Shown here one piece after another: positions 9,107 through 17,958 of a stretch of 64,000 bases of DNA. Each line of letters begins with the position of its first letter. Within the stretch, counting starts at the first letter, position 1. Position numbers and translations under genes: made by a program. Origin of the DNA: Pleionea sp041589565 (lineage in GTDB: Bacteria > Pseudomonadota > Gammaproteobacteria > Enterobacterales > Kangiellaceae); assembly GCA_041589565.1 (NCBI GenBank), contig JBFHVL010000001.1, forward strand, positions 41,217 through 105,216, read 5' to 3'. Under the pieces are notes generated by a model. It saw only the letters and a list, made by a program, of their open reading frames with translations. It did not search any database and was not told the DNA's origin.

Positions 9107-11386
9107 TTAGGTGACGGCAAGTTCTTCTTTACCAATCACTTCAAACAACAACTCATCGTTACCCTCTTCAAATGTTACTTTCACCTGACCGCCTGATGCC
9201 AGTCGACCAAATAAAAGTTCATCAGCTAGAGGCTTTTTCAATTTTTCCCGAATGGTTCGAGCCATTGGTCGGGCCCCCATATTAGGATCGTATCCTTTTT
9301 CACATAACCATTTACGCGCAGCTTGTGAAACTTCGAGGCTAACATGCTTGTCATCCAATTGTGTTTGCAGTTCAACGATAAATTTATCCACCACCGACAG
9401 CAGAACCTCTTCACTAAGCCCTTTAAACCAGACAATAGCATCCAGTCGATTACGAAACTCGGGAGTAAATGTACGATTAATGACTTCGATGTTATCGTTT
9501 TCTTTTTCGTTCTGTTGGAAACCTATAGAGGGTTTTATCAACTCTGCCGCACCGGCGTTAGTCGTCATAACCAGAATAACATTGCGAAAATCTGCTTTAC
9601 GGCCATTGTTGTCTGTTAAGGTTCCATGATCCATAACCTGCAACAGCAAGTTGTAAACATCCGGATGCGCTTTTTCAATTTCGTCGAGCAACACCACGGC
9701 ATGCGGATTTTTGCTGACGGCTTCTGTGAGCAGACCGCCCTGATCGTAACCTACATATCCGGGAGGTGCGCCGATTAAACGAGATACCGTATGGCGTTCC
9801 ATGTATTCGGACATATCGAACCGAATCAGCTCAATGCCTAATTGCTTCGCTAGCTGCTTGGTCACCTCGGTTTTACCCACCCCGGTAGGTCCAGCAAATA
9901 AAAACGAGCCTACGGGCTTATCTTCGACACCCAGACCAGAACGGGCCAATTTGATGGCATCAGATAAGGTTTCTATGGCCTGATCCTGACCGAACACCAC
10001 CATTTTCAAATTTCTAGCAAGATTCAGCAGTGAATCTTTATCAGAAGCAGAAACTGTTTTAGGTGGGACTTTTGCAATCTTAGCAACAATATTCTCGATA
10101 TCGTGTACACCAATTAATTTTTTACGCTTGGAAGAAGGCTGCAAACGTTGATTGGCACCGGCCTCGTCTATTACGTCGATTGCTTTATCGGGTAAATGAC
10201 GATCATTAATGTATCGAGCAGATAGTTCCGCAGCAGCTCTAATCGCAGGTGAAGAGTATTTTACATCGTGATGTTCTTCGTACCGCGACTTAAGACCTTG
10301 TAGAATTTTAATGGTTTCCTCGACACTGGGCTCATTAATATCAATTTTTTGGAAGCGGCGAGCTAATGCACGATCCTTTTCAAAAATACCTCGGTACTCC
10401 TGAAAAGTAGTAGAGCCCATACAGCGAAGCTCACCATTAGCTAATAGAGGCTTAATTAAATTAGACGCATCCATCACACCGCCCGATGCAGCACCGGCGC
10501 CGATGATAGTATGGATTTCGTCGATAAACAGAATGGCATGTTCTTGTTTCTTAAGATCGGCTAATAACGCCTTTAACCTCTTTTCAAAATCACCACGATA
10601 TTTGGTACCGGCTAAAAGAGCTCCCAGATCGAGGGCGTAAACAACCGCGTTGCTAATCACTTCAGGAACTTCTTCATCAACAATTCGTTTTGCAAGGCCT
10701 TCGGCTATGGCGGTTTTACCGACACCTGCTTCACCAACAAATAAAGGATTGTTCTTTCGTCGACGGCACAAAACCTGTACTGCACGCTCAAGTTCAAGAC
10801 CGCGACCAACCAACGGATCGATTCGCCCTTCTTTCGCTAATACGTTTAGATTTGTCGCGTAAGACTCCAAGGGTGATTTACTGGCTGATTCCTGTCCAGT
10901 CTCTTCTTCAACCTCAGAAGCGTTGTTAGTTGATTCAATATCTTCTTCCCCAACCTTAGATATTCCATGAGAGATGTAGTTAACAATATCAAGACGAGTA
11001 ATCTTTTGTTGCTGCAAGAAATATACAGCCTGACTTTCCTGCTCGCTAAAAATGGCCACCAGAACATTGGCACCTGTCACTTCCTTTTTACCCGATGACT
11101 GAACATGAAATACTGCTCGCTGCAAGACTCGCTGGAAACCAAGCGTTGGCTGAGTTTCACGCCCTTCATCGTGTTGTGGAATTAACGGCGTAGTTTCATC
11201 CACGAATTCGGTGAGCTGCTTTTTGAGCACCTCAATTTCGGCACCGCAGGCTTGTAACACGTTCGAAGCGATCATGTTGTCGAGCAATGCCAATAGCAAA
11301 TGTTCGACGGTCATGAACTCATGACGCTTGTCTCGAGCTTGTTTAAAAGCCAGGTTTAACGTTAATTCCAGATCTTTACTCAGCAT
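9107..11386 (-). CDS. clpA: ATP-dependent Clp protease ATPase subunit ClpA
   Basis: Hexameric AAA+ unfoldase that feeds substrates to ClpP. The 759-residue protein has an N-terminal Clp repeat domain (1-145) that docks ClpS, a linker rich in Glu/Ser (about 147-170), AAA module 1 with Walker A GEAGVGKT, AAA module 2 with GPTGVGKT and the SRLIGAPPGYVGYDQGG pore region, and a C-terminal D2-small domain. The length matches E. coli ClpA (758). clpS lies 29 bp upstream on the same strand, so clpS-clpA is an operon. Confidence 0.97.
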   Translation of the reverse strand: MLSKDLELTLNLAFKQARDKRHEFMTVEHLLLALLDNMIASNVLQACGAEIEVLKKQLTEFVDETTPLIPQHDEGRETQPTLGFQRVLQRAVFHVQSSGKKEVTGANVLVAIFSEQESQAVYFLQQQKITRLDIVNYISHGISKVGEEDIESTNNASEVEEETGQESASKSPLESYATNLNVLAKEGRIDPLVGRGLELERAVQVLCRRRKNNPLFVGEAGVGKTAIAEGLAKRIVDEEVPEVISNAVVYALDLGALLAGTKYRGDFEKRLKALLADLKKQEHAILFIDEIHTIIGAGAASGGVMDASNLIKPLLANGELRCMGSTTFQEYRGIFEKDRALARRFQKIDINEPSVEETIKILQGLKSRYEEHHDVKYSSPAIRAAAELSARYINDRHLPDKAIDVIDEAGANQRLQPSSKRKKLIGVHDIENIVAKIAKVPPKTVSASDKDSLLNLARNLKMVVFGQDQAIETLSDAIKLARSGLGVEDKPVGSFLFAGPTGVGKTEVTKQLAKQLGIELIRFDMSEYMERHTVSRLIGAPPGYVGYDQGGLLTEAVSKNPHAVVLLDEIEKAHPDVYNLLLQVMDHGTLTDNNGRKADFRNVILVMTTNAGAAELIKPSIGFQQNEKENDNIEVINRTFTPEFRNRLDAIVWFKGLSEEVLLSVVDKFIVELQTQLDDKHVSLEVSQAARKWLCEKGYDPNMGARPMARTIREKLKKPLADELLFGRLASGGQVKVTFEEGNDELLFEVIGKEELAVT

Positions 11387-11415
11387 AACTACACCTATTA
11401 CCTACTGGACAAACC

Positions 11416-11739
11416 TTAGGCTTCCTCCATGATGCACAGCAGCGGATGATGGTGCGCACGAGCATACTCGTTTACCTGCACCACTTTGGTTTCCGCTATC
11501 TCGCTTCGGTAGGTGCCACACACACCTTTACCTTCATAGTGAACCTGCAGCATAATTTTTGTGGCTTCTTCTGCGTGCTTGCCGAAAAACTTCATGATCA
11601 CCTCGACCACAAAATCCATCGGCGAATAATCATCGTTAAGCAATACGACATGGTACATGGGAGGCTGCTTAACTTCGGGTTTCGATTCTTCAACCGCTAC
11701 CCCCTGATCGCCATCCCAATCATTTTCTTGCTGACTCAT
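11416..11739 (-). CDS. clpS: ClpA adaptor ClpS
   Basis: N-degron recognin that brings substrates with N-terminal Leu, Phe, Tyr or Trp to ClpAP. From the ATG at 11739 the product is 107 residues: an acidic flexible tail, then the ClpS core with the substrate pocket motif LLNDDYSPMDFVVEV and the HYEGKGVCG segment, ending in HHHPLLCIMEEA. A GTG nine codons upstream (11766) is an alternative start; neither has a clear Shine-Dalgarno. It is the first gene of clpS-clpA. Confidence 0.95.
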   Translation of the reverse strand: MSQQENDWDGDQGVAVEESKPEVKQPPMYHVVLLNDDYSPMDFVVEVIMKFFGKHAEEATKIMLQVHYEGKGVCGTYRSEIAETKVVQVNEYARAHHHPLLCIMEEA

Positions 11740-11987
11740 AACTAATTTTAGATTACCGCTAGACACTTTGCTGAAAAATCTACATTAGATGCAAGAATAC
11801 CATATCGTTGAAGCCATGACAGACTAATAAGGTCTACTGCCTCTCATTTCAAGTAGTAGCTCATTTTATAAACTTGACAATGCTTATTTTTTATGCAAAT
11901 CATTGTGTTGGTGCTTCAAATCGTAATAAATATCAAAAAGTTAGCGATTTGAGATGTAATCACTGTTCTGGATAGAGGAAAGTTGTC

Positions 11988-12209
11988 ATGCCTACGGGAA
12001 CCGTCAAATGGTTTAATAACGCCAAAGGTTACGGATTCATTCGATCCGAGAAAGGTGACGAAGACATCTTCGTTCACTATTCCACAATTGATATGGATGG
12101 TTATCGCAGCCTAAAAGCTGGACAGGAAGTTGAGTTTGAAGTGAGTGAAGGGCCAAAAGGTCTTCATGCTTCGCAAATTGTGCCTAAAGCAGGCGCCAAC
12201 AGCGAATAA
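11988..12209 (+). CDS. cspD: Cold-shock domain protein, CspD-like
   Basis: Small single-strand nucleic acid binding protein (73 aa). RNP1 (KGYGFI) and RNP2 (DIFVHY) are intact, and the N terminus MPTGTVKWFNNAKGYG with the segment DMDGYRSLKAGQEVEF resembles CspD. It is divergent from clpS exactly as cspD is in E. coli. A TTGACA at 11874-11879 may be its -35, though no clear -10 pairs with it. In E. coli CspD inhibits replication in stationary phase; that role here is inferred from position and similarity only. Confidence 0.9.
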   Translation: MPTGTVKWFNNAKGYGFIRSEKGDEDIFVHYSTIDMDGYRSLKAGQEVEFEVSEGPKGLHASQIVPKAGANSE

Positions 12210-12231
12210 ACTTCATCCGATAGACACAATA

Positions 12232-12260
12232 AACCTCCGGGTGCTCCCGGAGGTTTTCTT
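12232..12260 (+). terminator. Terminator after the cold-shock gene
   Basis: Ten-base-pair stem (AACCTCCGGG/CCCGGAGGTT) with a TGCT loop followed by TTTCTTTTG. It lies 23 bp after the stop codon and may also act weakly on icd transcripts from the other side. Confidence 0.85.
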
Positions 12261-12286
12261 TTGTCTGCCTAAAACAAAGCTTAACG

Positions 12287-14509
12287 TTACAATGATGCTA
12301 ATGCCTGATTAAAGGTTTCGCTTGGGCGCATGGCCTTAGATGCCAGTTCTGGATTCGGCTTGTAATAACCATCAATATCCATAGCCACACCTTGAGCATT
12401 GTTTAACTCATCAACAATTTTTTGCTCATTCTCTTTTAATTGCTTAGCCAAGGGTTCGAAACGAGCCTTCAGCTCTGTATCGTCATTTTGCTCGGCCAAT
12501 GCTTCTGCCCAGTAAAGAGTCAGATAGAAGTGACTGCCTCGATTATCAAGTTCGCCGACTTTGCGTGAAGGCGACTTGTTCTCCATTAGGAACTTAGCAG
12601 TCGCCTGATCCAGAGTTTTTCCAAGTACCATGGCTTTAGGATTATCAAAGTTAGTCGCCAGATGTTCCAGAGAAACAGCCAACGCTAAAAACTCACCCAA
12701 TGAATCCCAACGCAGATGGTTTTCTTTTTCAAACTGCTGTACATGCTTAGGCGCAGAGCCACCCGCGCCAGTTTCAAATAAACCGCCGCCATTCATCAGA
12801 GGAACGATAGACAACATTTTGGCACTGGTGCCAAGCTCCAAAATTGGGAATAAATCAGTTAGATAATCGCGCAAGACATTGCCAGTCACCGAAATAGTGT
12901 CCAGACCTTGCTTAATTCGATCGAGTGAAAAACGCGTGGCTTCACGAGGAGCCATTATATGAATTTCTAGCCCGTCGGTATCATGCTGAGGCAAGTAGCC
13001 TTTAACTTTGGAAATTAACTGGGCATCATGAGCACGGTTTTCATCTAACCAAAACACGGCAGGATTACCTGTTGCGCGTGCACGATTTACCGCCAGTTTT
13101 ACCCAATCCTGAATCGGTGCATCTTTGGTTTGACACATACGGAAAATATCACCTTGGTCGACCGACTGATGCATCAATACATTACCATCAGCATCTACCA
13201 CACGAATCTCGCCTTTGGCTTCTGCTTCAAAAGTTTTATCGTGCGAACCGTATTCTTCGGCTTTTTGAGCCATCAGCCCCACATTGGAGACGCTACCCAT
13301 AGTAGCAGGATCAAATGCGCCGTGCTCTTTACAAAAGGCTATGGTTTCCTGATAAACGCCCGAGTAACTGCGATCAGGAATCACAAATTTGGTATCTTTT
13401 TGCTTGCCGTCTGGCCCCCACATTTGCCCAGAGGTACGAATGGCCGCTGGCATGGATGCATCGATAATTACGTCAGATGGAACATGCAGATTGGTAATAC
13501 CTTTATCGGAATCCACCATCGCCATTGCAGGACGTTGTTCATAGACAGCTGTAATGTCTGCTTCAATAGTCTGTTTTTCGTCAGCGCTGAGTTTTTCAAG
13601 CTTGTTATAAACATCACCTAAACCGTTGTTAGCATCGACACCAATTTTTTCGAATGTATTGCCGTGTTTTTCGAATACCGATTGATAAAAGGTCTTAACT
13701 GCATGACCAAACATAATGGGATCCGACACTTTCATCATGGTTGCTTTTAAGTGAAGAGAAAACAAAACATCTTTCTCTTTGGCATCTTCAATTTGTTCCG
13801 CAAAAAATGACTTTAACTTGGCTACATTCATCGCCGCGCAGTCGATCACTTCACCTGCCTGAACCGGGAAACTGTCCTTTAATACTTTGGCATTTCCAGC
13901 TGCGTCGACAAACTCGATTTTTACAGAGGTGTCTTTATCTACAGTCACCGACTGCTCGCTACCAAAAAAGTCGCCCTCGGCCATGCTGGAAACATGAGAC
14001 TTGGAGTCTTTTGACCATGCTCCCATAGAGTGAGGATTTTTTCTCGCATACTGCTTTACAGAGCCAGGAGCGCGACGATCCGAATTGCCTTCACGCAAAA
14101 CCGGATTTACCGCACTGCCTTTAATTTTGTCGTAACGGGCTTTAACTTGTTTCTCGTCATCATTTGCAGGCTCTTCAGGATAGTCTGGAAGCTTATATCC
14201 TTTCGCTTGCAGCTCTTTAATGGTCGCTTTTAATTGTGGGACCGAAGCGCTGATATTGGGCAGTTTGATAATATTAGCCTCGGGCTTTTTCGCCAATTCG
14301 CCTAAGTAGGCTAAATCATCGGACTGACGCTGTTCTTCTGTTAAAAACTCTGGAAATGCGGCTAAAACGCGTCCAGATAAAGAGATGTCACGGGTTTCAA
14401 TTTCTACACCCGAGACCTTGGTAAAAGATTCAACTATCGGAAGGAAAGAGTAAGTGGCTAACGCCGGTGCTTCATCGGTCAATGTATAAATGATTTTTGA
14501 ACTTGTCAT
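12287..14509 (-). CDS. icd: NADP-dependent isocitrate dehydrogenase, monomeric type
   Basis: Oxidatively decarboxylates isocitrate to 2-oxoglutarate. The 740-residue product is the large monomeric IDH (about 740 aa), unrelated in length to the 416-residue dimeric E. coli enzyme. Typical segments are SKIIYTLTDEAPALATYSFL at the start, EGNSDRRAPGSVKQYA, WFLDENRAHD-like VFWLDENRAHD and ETGAGGSAPKHVQQF. The ATG at 14509 is preferred over one at 14515 because a GGGA lies six bases upstream of it. It is divergent from rluE. This enzyme type is common in marine gammaproteobacteria. Confidence 0.96.
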   Translation of the reverse strand: MTSSKIIYTLTDEAPALATYSFLPIVESFTKVSGVEIETRDISLSGRVLAAFPEFLTEEQRQSDDLAYLGELAKKPEANIIKLPNISASVPQLKATIKELQAKGYKLPDYPEEPANDDEKQVKARYDKIKGSAVNPVLREGNSDRRAPGSVKQYARKNPHSMGAWSKDSKSHVSSMAEGDFFGSEQSVTVDKDTSVKIEFVDAAGNAKVLKDSFPVQAGEVIDCAAMNVAKLKSFFAEQIEDAKEKDVLFSLHLKATMMKVSDPIMFGHAVKTFYQSVFEKHGNTFEKIGVDANNGLGDVYNKLEKLSADEKQTIEADITAVYEQRPAMAMVDSDKGITNLHVPSDVIIDASMPAAIRTSGQMWGPDGKQKDTKFVIPDRSYSGVYQETIAFCKEHGAFDPATMGSVSNVGLMAQKAEEYGSHDKTFEAEAKGEIRVVDADGNVLMHQSVDQGDIFRMCQTKDAPIQDWVKLAVNRARATGNPAVFWLDENRAHDAQLISKVKGYLPQHDTDGLEIHIMAPREATRFSLDRIKQGLDTISVTGNVLRDYLTDLFPILELGTSAKMLSIVPLMNGGGLFETGAGGSAPKHVQQFEKENHLRWDSLGEFLALAVSLEHLATNFDNPKAMVLGKTLDQATAKFLMENKSPSRKVGELDNRGSHFYLTLYWAEALAEQNDDTELKARFEPLAKQLKENEQKIVDELNNAQGVAMDIDGYYKPNPELASKAMRPSETFNQALASL

Positions 14510-14575
14510 AGCCATTCCCGTTAATGGTTAAATAAAATCTGTTTAAAATGCATTCGCCTGACATGCATCTTGTTG

Positions 14576-14666
14576 GCAAAAAGCCAGGAGCTGGATTACT
14601 TGACCGCTCGTCAATGCAAATGGCGCTTATCTACACACTGTGTCCAAGATTGACTGGCTTTTCTGC
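14576..14666 (-). other. Long inverted repeat in the icd-rluE intergenic region
   Basis: The 360-bp gap 14510-14869 between the divergent genes icd and rluE holds one clear structure. The 12-base arm GCAAAAAGCCAG (14576-14587) pairs with CTGGCTTTTCTGC (14654-14666) with a single bulged base. Inside are a hairpin TTGAC-cgctc-GTCAA (14600-14614) and a weaker ACACA/TGTGT pairing. If icd is transcribed from further upstream, this would be a multi-branched element in its 5' leader. No T-run follows it, so it does not look like a terminator. I recognise no known riboswitch in it. Confidence 0.35.
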
Positions 14667-14869
14667 ACTATCGATTCTGCAGTGTCACAATTAATGAGGT
14701 AGACATTGTTTAATTAGCGGCGCGCATTATACGCGAAAATCGAGCCAACTGCACTGCACAAAAAGGTCTAAAGCGTTACAATACAACTTGTTAGTGAACG
14801 CAGCTCAGTATAGTTCAAATAACGCCCAATGGTTTTCGATGATATTTTACTCAACTTTTCGAGCAATTA

Positions 14870-15421
14870 ATGAACAAGTCCAATAATCGCAAAATCGTGC
14901 TGTTTAACAAACCGTTTAATACACTTTGCCAGTTCACCGGTGAGCCAGGCGATTCATTGCTTGCTGATTACATTGATATCAAAGACGTTTATGCAGCAGG
15001 TCGGCTTGATAAAGATTCTGAAGGCCTGTTGGTATTAACCAACGACGGAAAGTTACAGCATAAGATTACCGACCCTCGGTATAAAGAAGAAAAGACCTAT
15101 TGGGTACAAGTTGAAAATATTCCCGATGATAAAGCGCTGAAGCTTTTAAAGACTGGAGTCGAGTTAAAAGATGGGATTACCCGTCCCGCTAAGGTCAAGC
15201 TCATTGAGCCTCCATTAATTTGGCAACGTCAGCCTCCCATAAGAGAGCGTAAAAATATCCCGACCTGCTGGCTGGAACTCACCATTCGAGAAGGGAAAAA
15301 TCGTCAGGTGCGTCGTATGACTGCCGCTGTTGGGCATCCTACTTTGCGGCTTATTCGCTGCCGAGTCGGTCGTTGGGAACTTGGAGATCTCAAACCCGGC
15401 GAATACAAACTCATTGAATAA
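14870..15421 (+). CDS. rluE: 23S rRNA pseudouridine synthase RluE
   Basis: Isomerises a uridine in 23S rRNA (U2457 in E. coli). The 183-residue protein belongs to the RsuA/RluB/E/F family and lacks the S4 domain, as expected for RluE. The catalytic motif GRLDKDSEGLLVLTNDG carries the active Asp, and the C-terminal EGKNRQVRRM motif is intact. It begins the plus-strand series rluE-nudJ-mnmA-hflD, the same set of neighbours as in E. coli next to icd, with gaps of 14, 30 and 12 bp, so it is likely one operon. Confidence 0.93.
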   Translation: MNKSNNRKIVLFNKPFNTLCQFTGEPGDSLLADYIDIKDVYAAGRLDKDSEGLLVLTNDGKLQHKITDPRYKEEKTYWVQVENIPDDKALKLLKTGVELKDGITRPAKVKLIEPPLIWQRQPPIRERKNIPTCWLELTIREGKNRQVRRMTAAVGHPTLRLIRCRVGRWELGDLKPGEYKLIE

Positions 15422-15435
15422 GAGGATTATCTGAA

Positions 15436-15930
15436 GTGCAGTCCATTCATGTAACCGTCGCCGCAGTCATTCGTAAAAATGACCGCTATTTAATCGTTGA
15501 AGAAACCGACTCCAAAGGCGCAACGGTTTATAATCAACCCGCCGGACACGTCGAGGTTGGCGAGTCGATCATCGATGCTATAGGTCGCGAAGTTAATGAA
15601 GAAACAGGTTTAACATTCAACCCTATCTATTTGATAGGAAACTATTTTTTAAGTCCTGCAACAAATGGCAAGCACTATTTACGCTTCTGCTTTTTTGGTG
15701 ATGTTCCAGACACAGAGACTCCTATACCGCAGGATCCCGACATAGTCGCGGCACACTGGATGACGTTGGATGAAATTTGTAATCTGGGTCGAAGTTTACG
15801 TAGCGCTTTGGTACTTAAGTGCCTGGAAGATTTCCTAGCGGGACAAAAGTATCCATTAGAACAGTTCCACTACTGTGACAATGAATTGAAGCTGGCAGAC
15901 TTGTGTTATACTCGCCTGCCCCAACTATAG
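15436..15930 (+). CDS. nudJ: Nudix hydrolase NudJ
   Basis: Hydrolyses nucleoside tri- and diphosphates; in E. coli it also removes phosphate from HMP-pyrophosphate. The 164-residue product has a full Nudix box GHVEVGESIIDAIGREVNEE (about residues 37-56), continuing TG, and starts MQSIHVTVAAVIRKND as NudJ proteins do. The start is a GTG at 15436, with AGGA upstream. Position between rluE and mnmA supports the name. Confidence 0.9.
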   Translation: MQSIHVTVAAVIRKNDRYLIVEETDSKGATVYNQPAGHVEVGESIIDAIGREVNEETGLTFNPIYLIGNYFLSPATNGKHYLRFCFFGDVPDTETPIPQDPDIVAAHWMTLDEICNLGRSLRSALVLKCLEDFLAGQKYPLEQFHYCDNELKLADLCYTRLPQL

Positions 15931-15960
15931 CTCCTCAATTCCAGTCGAAATTGCATTTAT

Positions 15961-17058
15961 ATGAGTGATCAAAAGCCTAAAGTCATTGTCGGTATGTCCG
16001 GCGGAGTTGACTCTTCCGTATCGGCTTATCTCCTGTTACAGCAGGGGTATCAGGTCGAAGGCCTGTTTATGAAAAACTGGGAAGAAGACGATACTGATGA
16101 GTATTGCAGCGCCGCCGAAGATTTAAATGATGCTCAGGCAGTTTGTAACCAGTTGGGTATAGAGCTTCACACGGTCAACTTTTCCGCAGAATACTGGGAT
16201 CGCGTGTTTGAGTACTTCCTGCAGGAATACAAAGCCGGGCGAACGCCTAATCCCGACATTATGTGTAACAAGGAAATTAAGTTTAAAGCCTTCCTCGAAT
16301 TTGCTATCCACCTGGGCGCGGATTTCATCGCTACCGGGCACTATACGCGTCGCGACGAACAAGACGGCAAAGCTCGTTTATTACGAGGACTGGATAACAA
16401 TAAAGATCAAAGTTATTTCCTGTACACGCTCGGACAAGAGCAACTCTTGAAAACCTTATTTCCAGTGGGCGAGTTGGAGAAAAGCGAAGTTCGCAAAATT
16501 GCAGAAGAACAAGGCTTTGATAACGCACGCAAAAAAGACAGCACCGGAATCTGCTTTATCGGTGAACGAAAATTTAAAGATTTTTTAGAGCAATTTATTC
16601 CTGCTCAACCCGGGACTATTTTAGACGATCAGGGCAACAATATCGGGAAACATCAAGGCTTGATGTTCCATACTTTAGGCCAACGAAAAGGACTGGGAAT
16701 TGGCGGTTTAAAAGATGCCAGTGATGATCCTTGGTATGTCGTCGATAAAGATGTTGGTGCCAATACGTTAATCGTTGGTCAAGGACATAATCACCCGTTA
16801 CTCATGAGTCGCAGCCTGACTTGCCGCCAACTCCACTGGGTTTCGCGAGAAGAGCCCGCACAAGGATTCCACTGTACCGCCAAAGTACGGTACCGCCAAA
16901 CAGACTTCGAGTGTGAAGTTGTCAAGATAGATGATGAGACTTGGCAGGTTATTTTTGCGAAGCCACAACGCGCGGTAACTCCGGGCCAGTCGGTTGTTTT
17001 TTATGATGGAATGGTTTGCCTGGGTGGTGGAATCATCGAGTCGATTGAGAAAATTTGA
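15961..17058 (+). CDS. mnmA: tRNA 2-thiouridylase MnmA
   Basis: Inserts sulfur at C2 of the wobble uridine in tRNA-Lys, -Glu and -Gln, using ATP and sulfur relayed by the Tus proteins. The 365-residue protein has the PP-loop GMSGGVDSS (11-19), catalytic Cys102 (NPDIMCNKEIKF) and Cys198 (DSTGICFIGE), and the C-terminal beta-barrel. Length and motifs match the family. It is followed 12 bp later by hflD, as in E. coli. Confidence 0.97.
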   Translation: MSDQKPKVIVGMSGGVDSSVSAYLLLQQGYQVEGLFMKNWEEDDTDEYCSAAEDLNDAQAVCNQLGIELHTVNFSAEYWDRVFEYFLQEYKAGRTPNPDIMCNKEIKFKAFLEFAIHLGADFIATGHYTRRDEQDGKARLLRGLDNNKDQSYFLYTLGQEQLLKTLFPVGELEKSEVRKIAEEQGFDNARKKDSTGICFIGERKFKDFLEQFIPAQPGTILDDQGNNIGKHQGLMFHTLGQRKGLGIGGLKDASDDPWYVVDKDVGANTLIVGQGHNHPLLMSRSLTCRQLHWVSREEPAQGFHCTAKVRYRQTDFECEVVKIDDETWQVIFAKPQRAVTPGQSVVFYDGMVCLGGGIIESIEKI

Positions 17059-17070
17059 GGAAATTGTTTC

Positions 17071-17700
17071 GTGGAAAACATTGTTCTTGCGCTAGCAGCT
17101 ATTTCGCAGGCCATACAACAAGTTCAAAAAGTCGCCTGGAAAGGTGAAATGGACGACGCCGAAGTATTACCTCTGATAAATAGCGTATTCGTCACAGAGC
17201 CACCTTCCATTGTCGATCTCTACTCTGGCAGTGCAAGCCTTACTTCAGGCCTGCGAATGCTAAGAGCACAACTCGACCCCTCATCATCCAGTGAGCGCAA
17301 CAGCGAGTTTGGTCGTTATATGGCTAACTTGCTTACTCTGCAGAAACAGTTTATGAATAACTCGGAAGTGCAATCGGTACTTTCATCGCGAATTGAGCAT
17401 ACACGACGTTTGCTCGATTATGATGACATGATGTCACCCAATGTGATGGCTTCGCTCGCGGATGCCTATTCTCAAAGCATATCGACCTTACCCTTGCGAA
17501 TTCAGGTTCAGGGTAAGCCTGACGTTCTGCAAAACAAGCTTAATCAAGATCGCATTCGAGCGCTGCTGTTAACAGGTATTCGAGCCGCTGTACTCTGGCG
17601 ACAAGTTGGGGGTAAAAAAAGACAATTTTTGTTTAAAAGAAAGCAGCTTTGCGATACGGCCAGTCAGTTACTAACCCAACCTATTTTTGGCTCAAATTAA
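17071..17700 (+). CDS. hflD: High-frequency lysogenization protein HflD homologue
   Basis: The 209-residue helical protein starts at a GTG with GAGGAAA upstream, 12 bp after mnmA. It carries the HflD hallmark ALAAISQAIQQVQKVAW near the N terminus and the GIRAAVLWRQVGGKKRQFLF end. HflD is a membrane-associated protein that in E. coli antagonises lambda CII; its normal role is unclear. In E. coli purB follows directly, but here purB is absent and the next 258 bp contain no plus-strand gene. Confidence 0.92.
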   Translation: MENIVLALAAISQAIQQVQKVAWKGEMDDAEVLPLINSVFVTEPPSIVDLYSGSASLTSGLRMLRAQLDPSSSSERNSEFGRYMANLLTLQKQFMNNSEVQSVLSSRIEHTRRLLDYDDMMSPNVMASLADAYSQSISTLPLRIQVQGKPDVLQNKLNQDRIRALLLTGIRAAVLWRQVGGKKRQFLFKRKQLCDTASQLLTQPIFGSN

Positions 17701-17728
17701 GAAATAAACATCAAAAACAAGGGCTCTA

Positions 17729-17758
17729 AAAAGAAAAAAGCAGCCTGAAACAGGCTGC
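17729..17758 (-). terminator. Strong intrinsic terminator on minus, orphan
   Basis: An 8-bp perfect stem with a 3-base loop, followed on minus by six T, a C and five T. There is no T-run on the plus side, so it does not serve hflD. It points to a leftward transcript starting in the gap. Confidence 0.75.
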
Positions 17759-17827
17759 AACAAATGCAAAAGGGAGCAATTGAAGAATCACTCTTCAATA
17801 CCTGAGCGCTTTTGCGTGCGAGCAGGT
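17729..17827 (-). ncRNA. Candidate small RNA in the hflD-yhhN gap
   Basis: No coding gene explains the signals here. On minus, a promoter-like pair TTGAAC-17 bp-CATAAT (17857-17862 and 17834-17839) is followed by three predicted stem-loops: ACCTG/CAGGT enclosing CGC/GCG, then ATTGAAGA/TCTTCAAT (17779-17798), then the perfect 8-bp GC-rich hairpin GCAGCCTG-ttt-CAGGCTGC (17740-17758) with TTTTTTCTTTTT directly after it. The last is a textbook intrinsic terminator, yet no minus-strand gene lies upstream of it for over 900 bp. Expected transcript about 100 nt. The existence of the RNA is inference; the signals are visible. Confidence 0.5.
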
Positions 17828-17833
17828 GAGGCC

Positions 17834-17862
17834 ATTATGAATTTATCTCAAAATGTGTTCAA
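17834..17862 (-). promoter_or_regulatory. Putative sigma-70 promoter of the candidate sRNA
   Basis: On minus: -35 TTGAAC (4 of 6 to consensus), spacer exactly 17 bp, -10 CATAAT (5 of 6). The start point would be near 17827. Confidence 0.4.
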
Positions 17863-17958
17863 TGGTACTATTCACACCTTCCTAGATAAAGCTGGCCCTC
17901 ATTTATCACTGTACCCCTGTGATACTCTTGAAAAAAATTTACTTATAAAGCTTATTAC

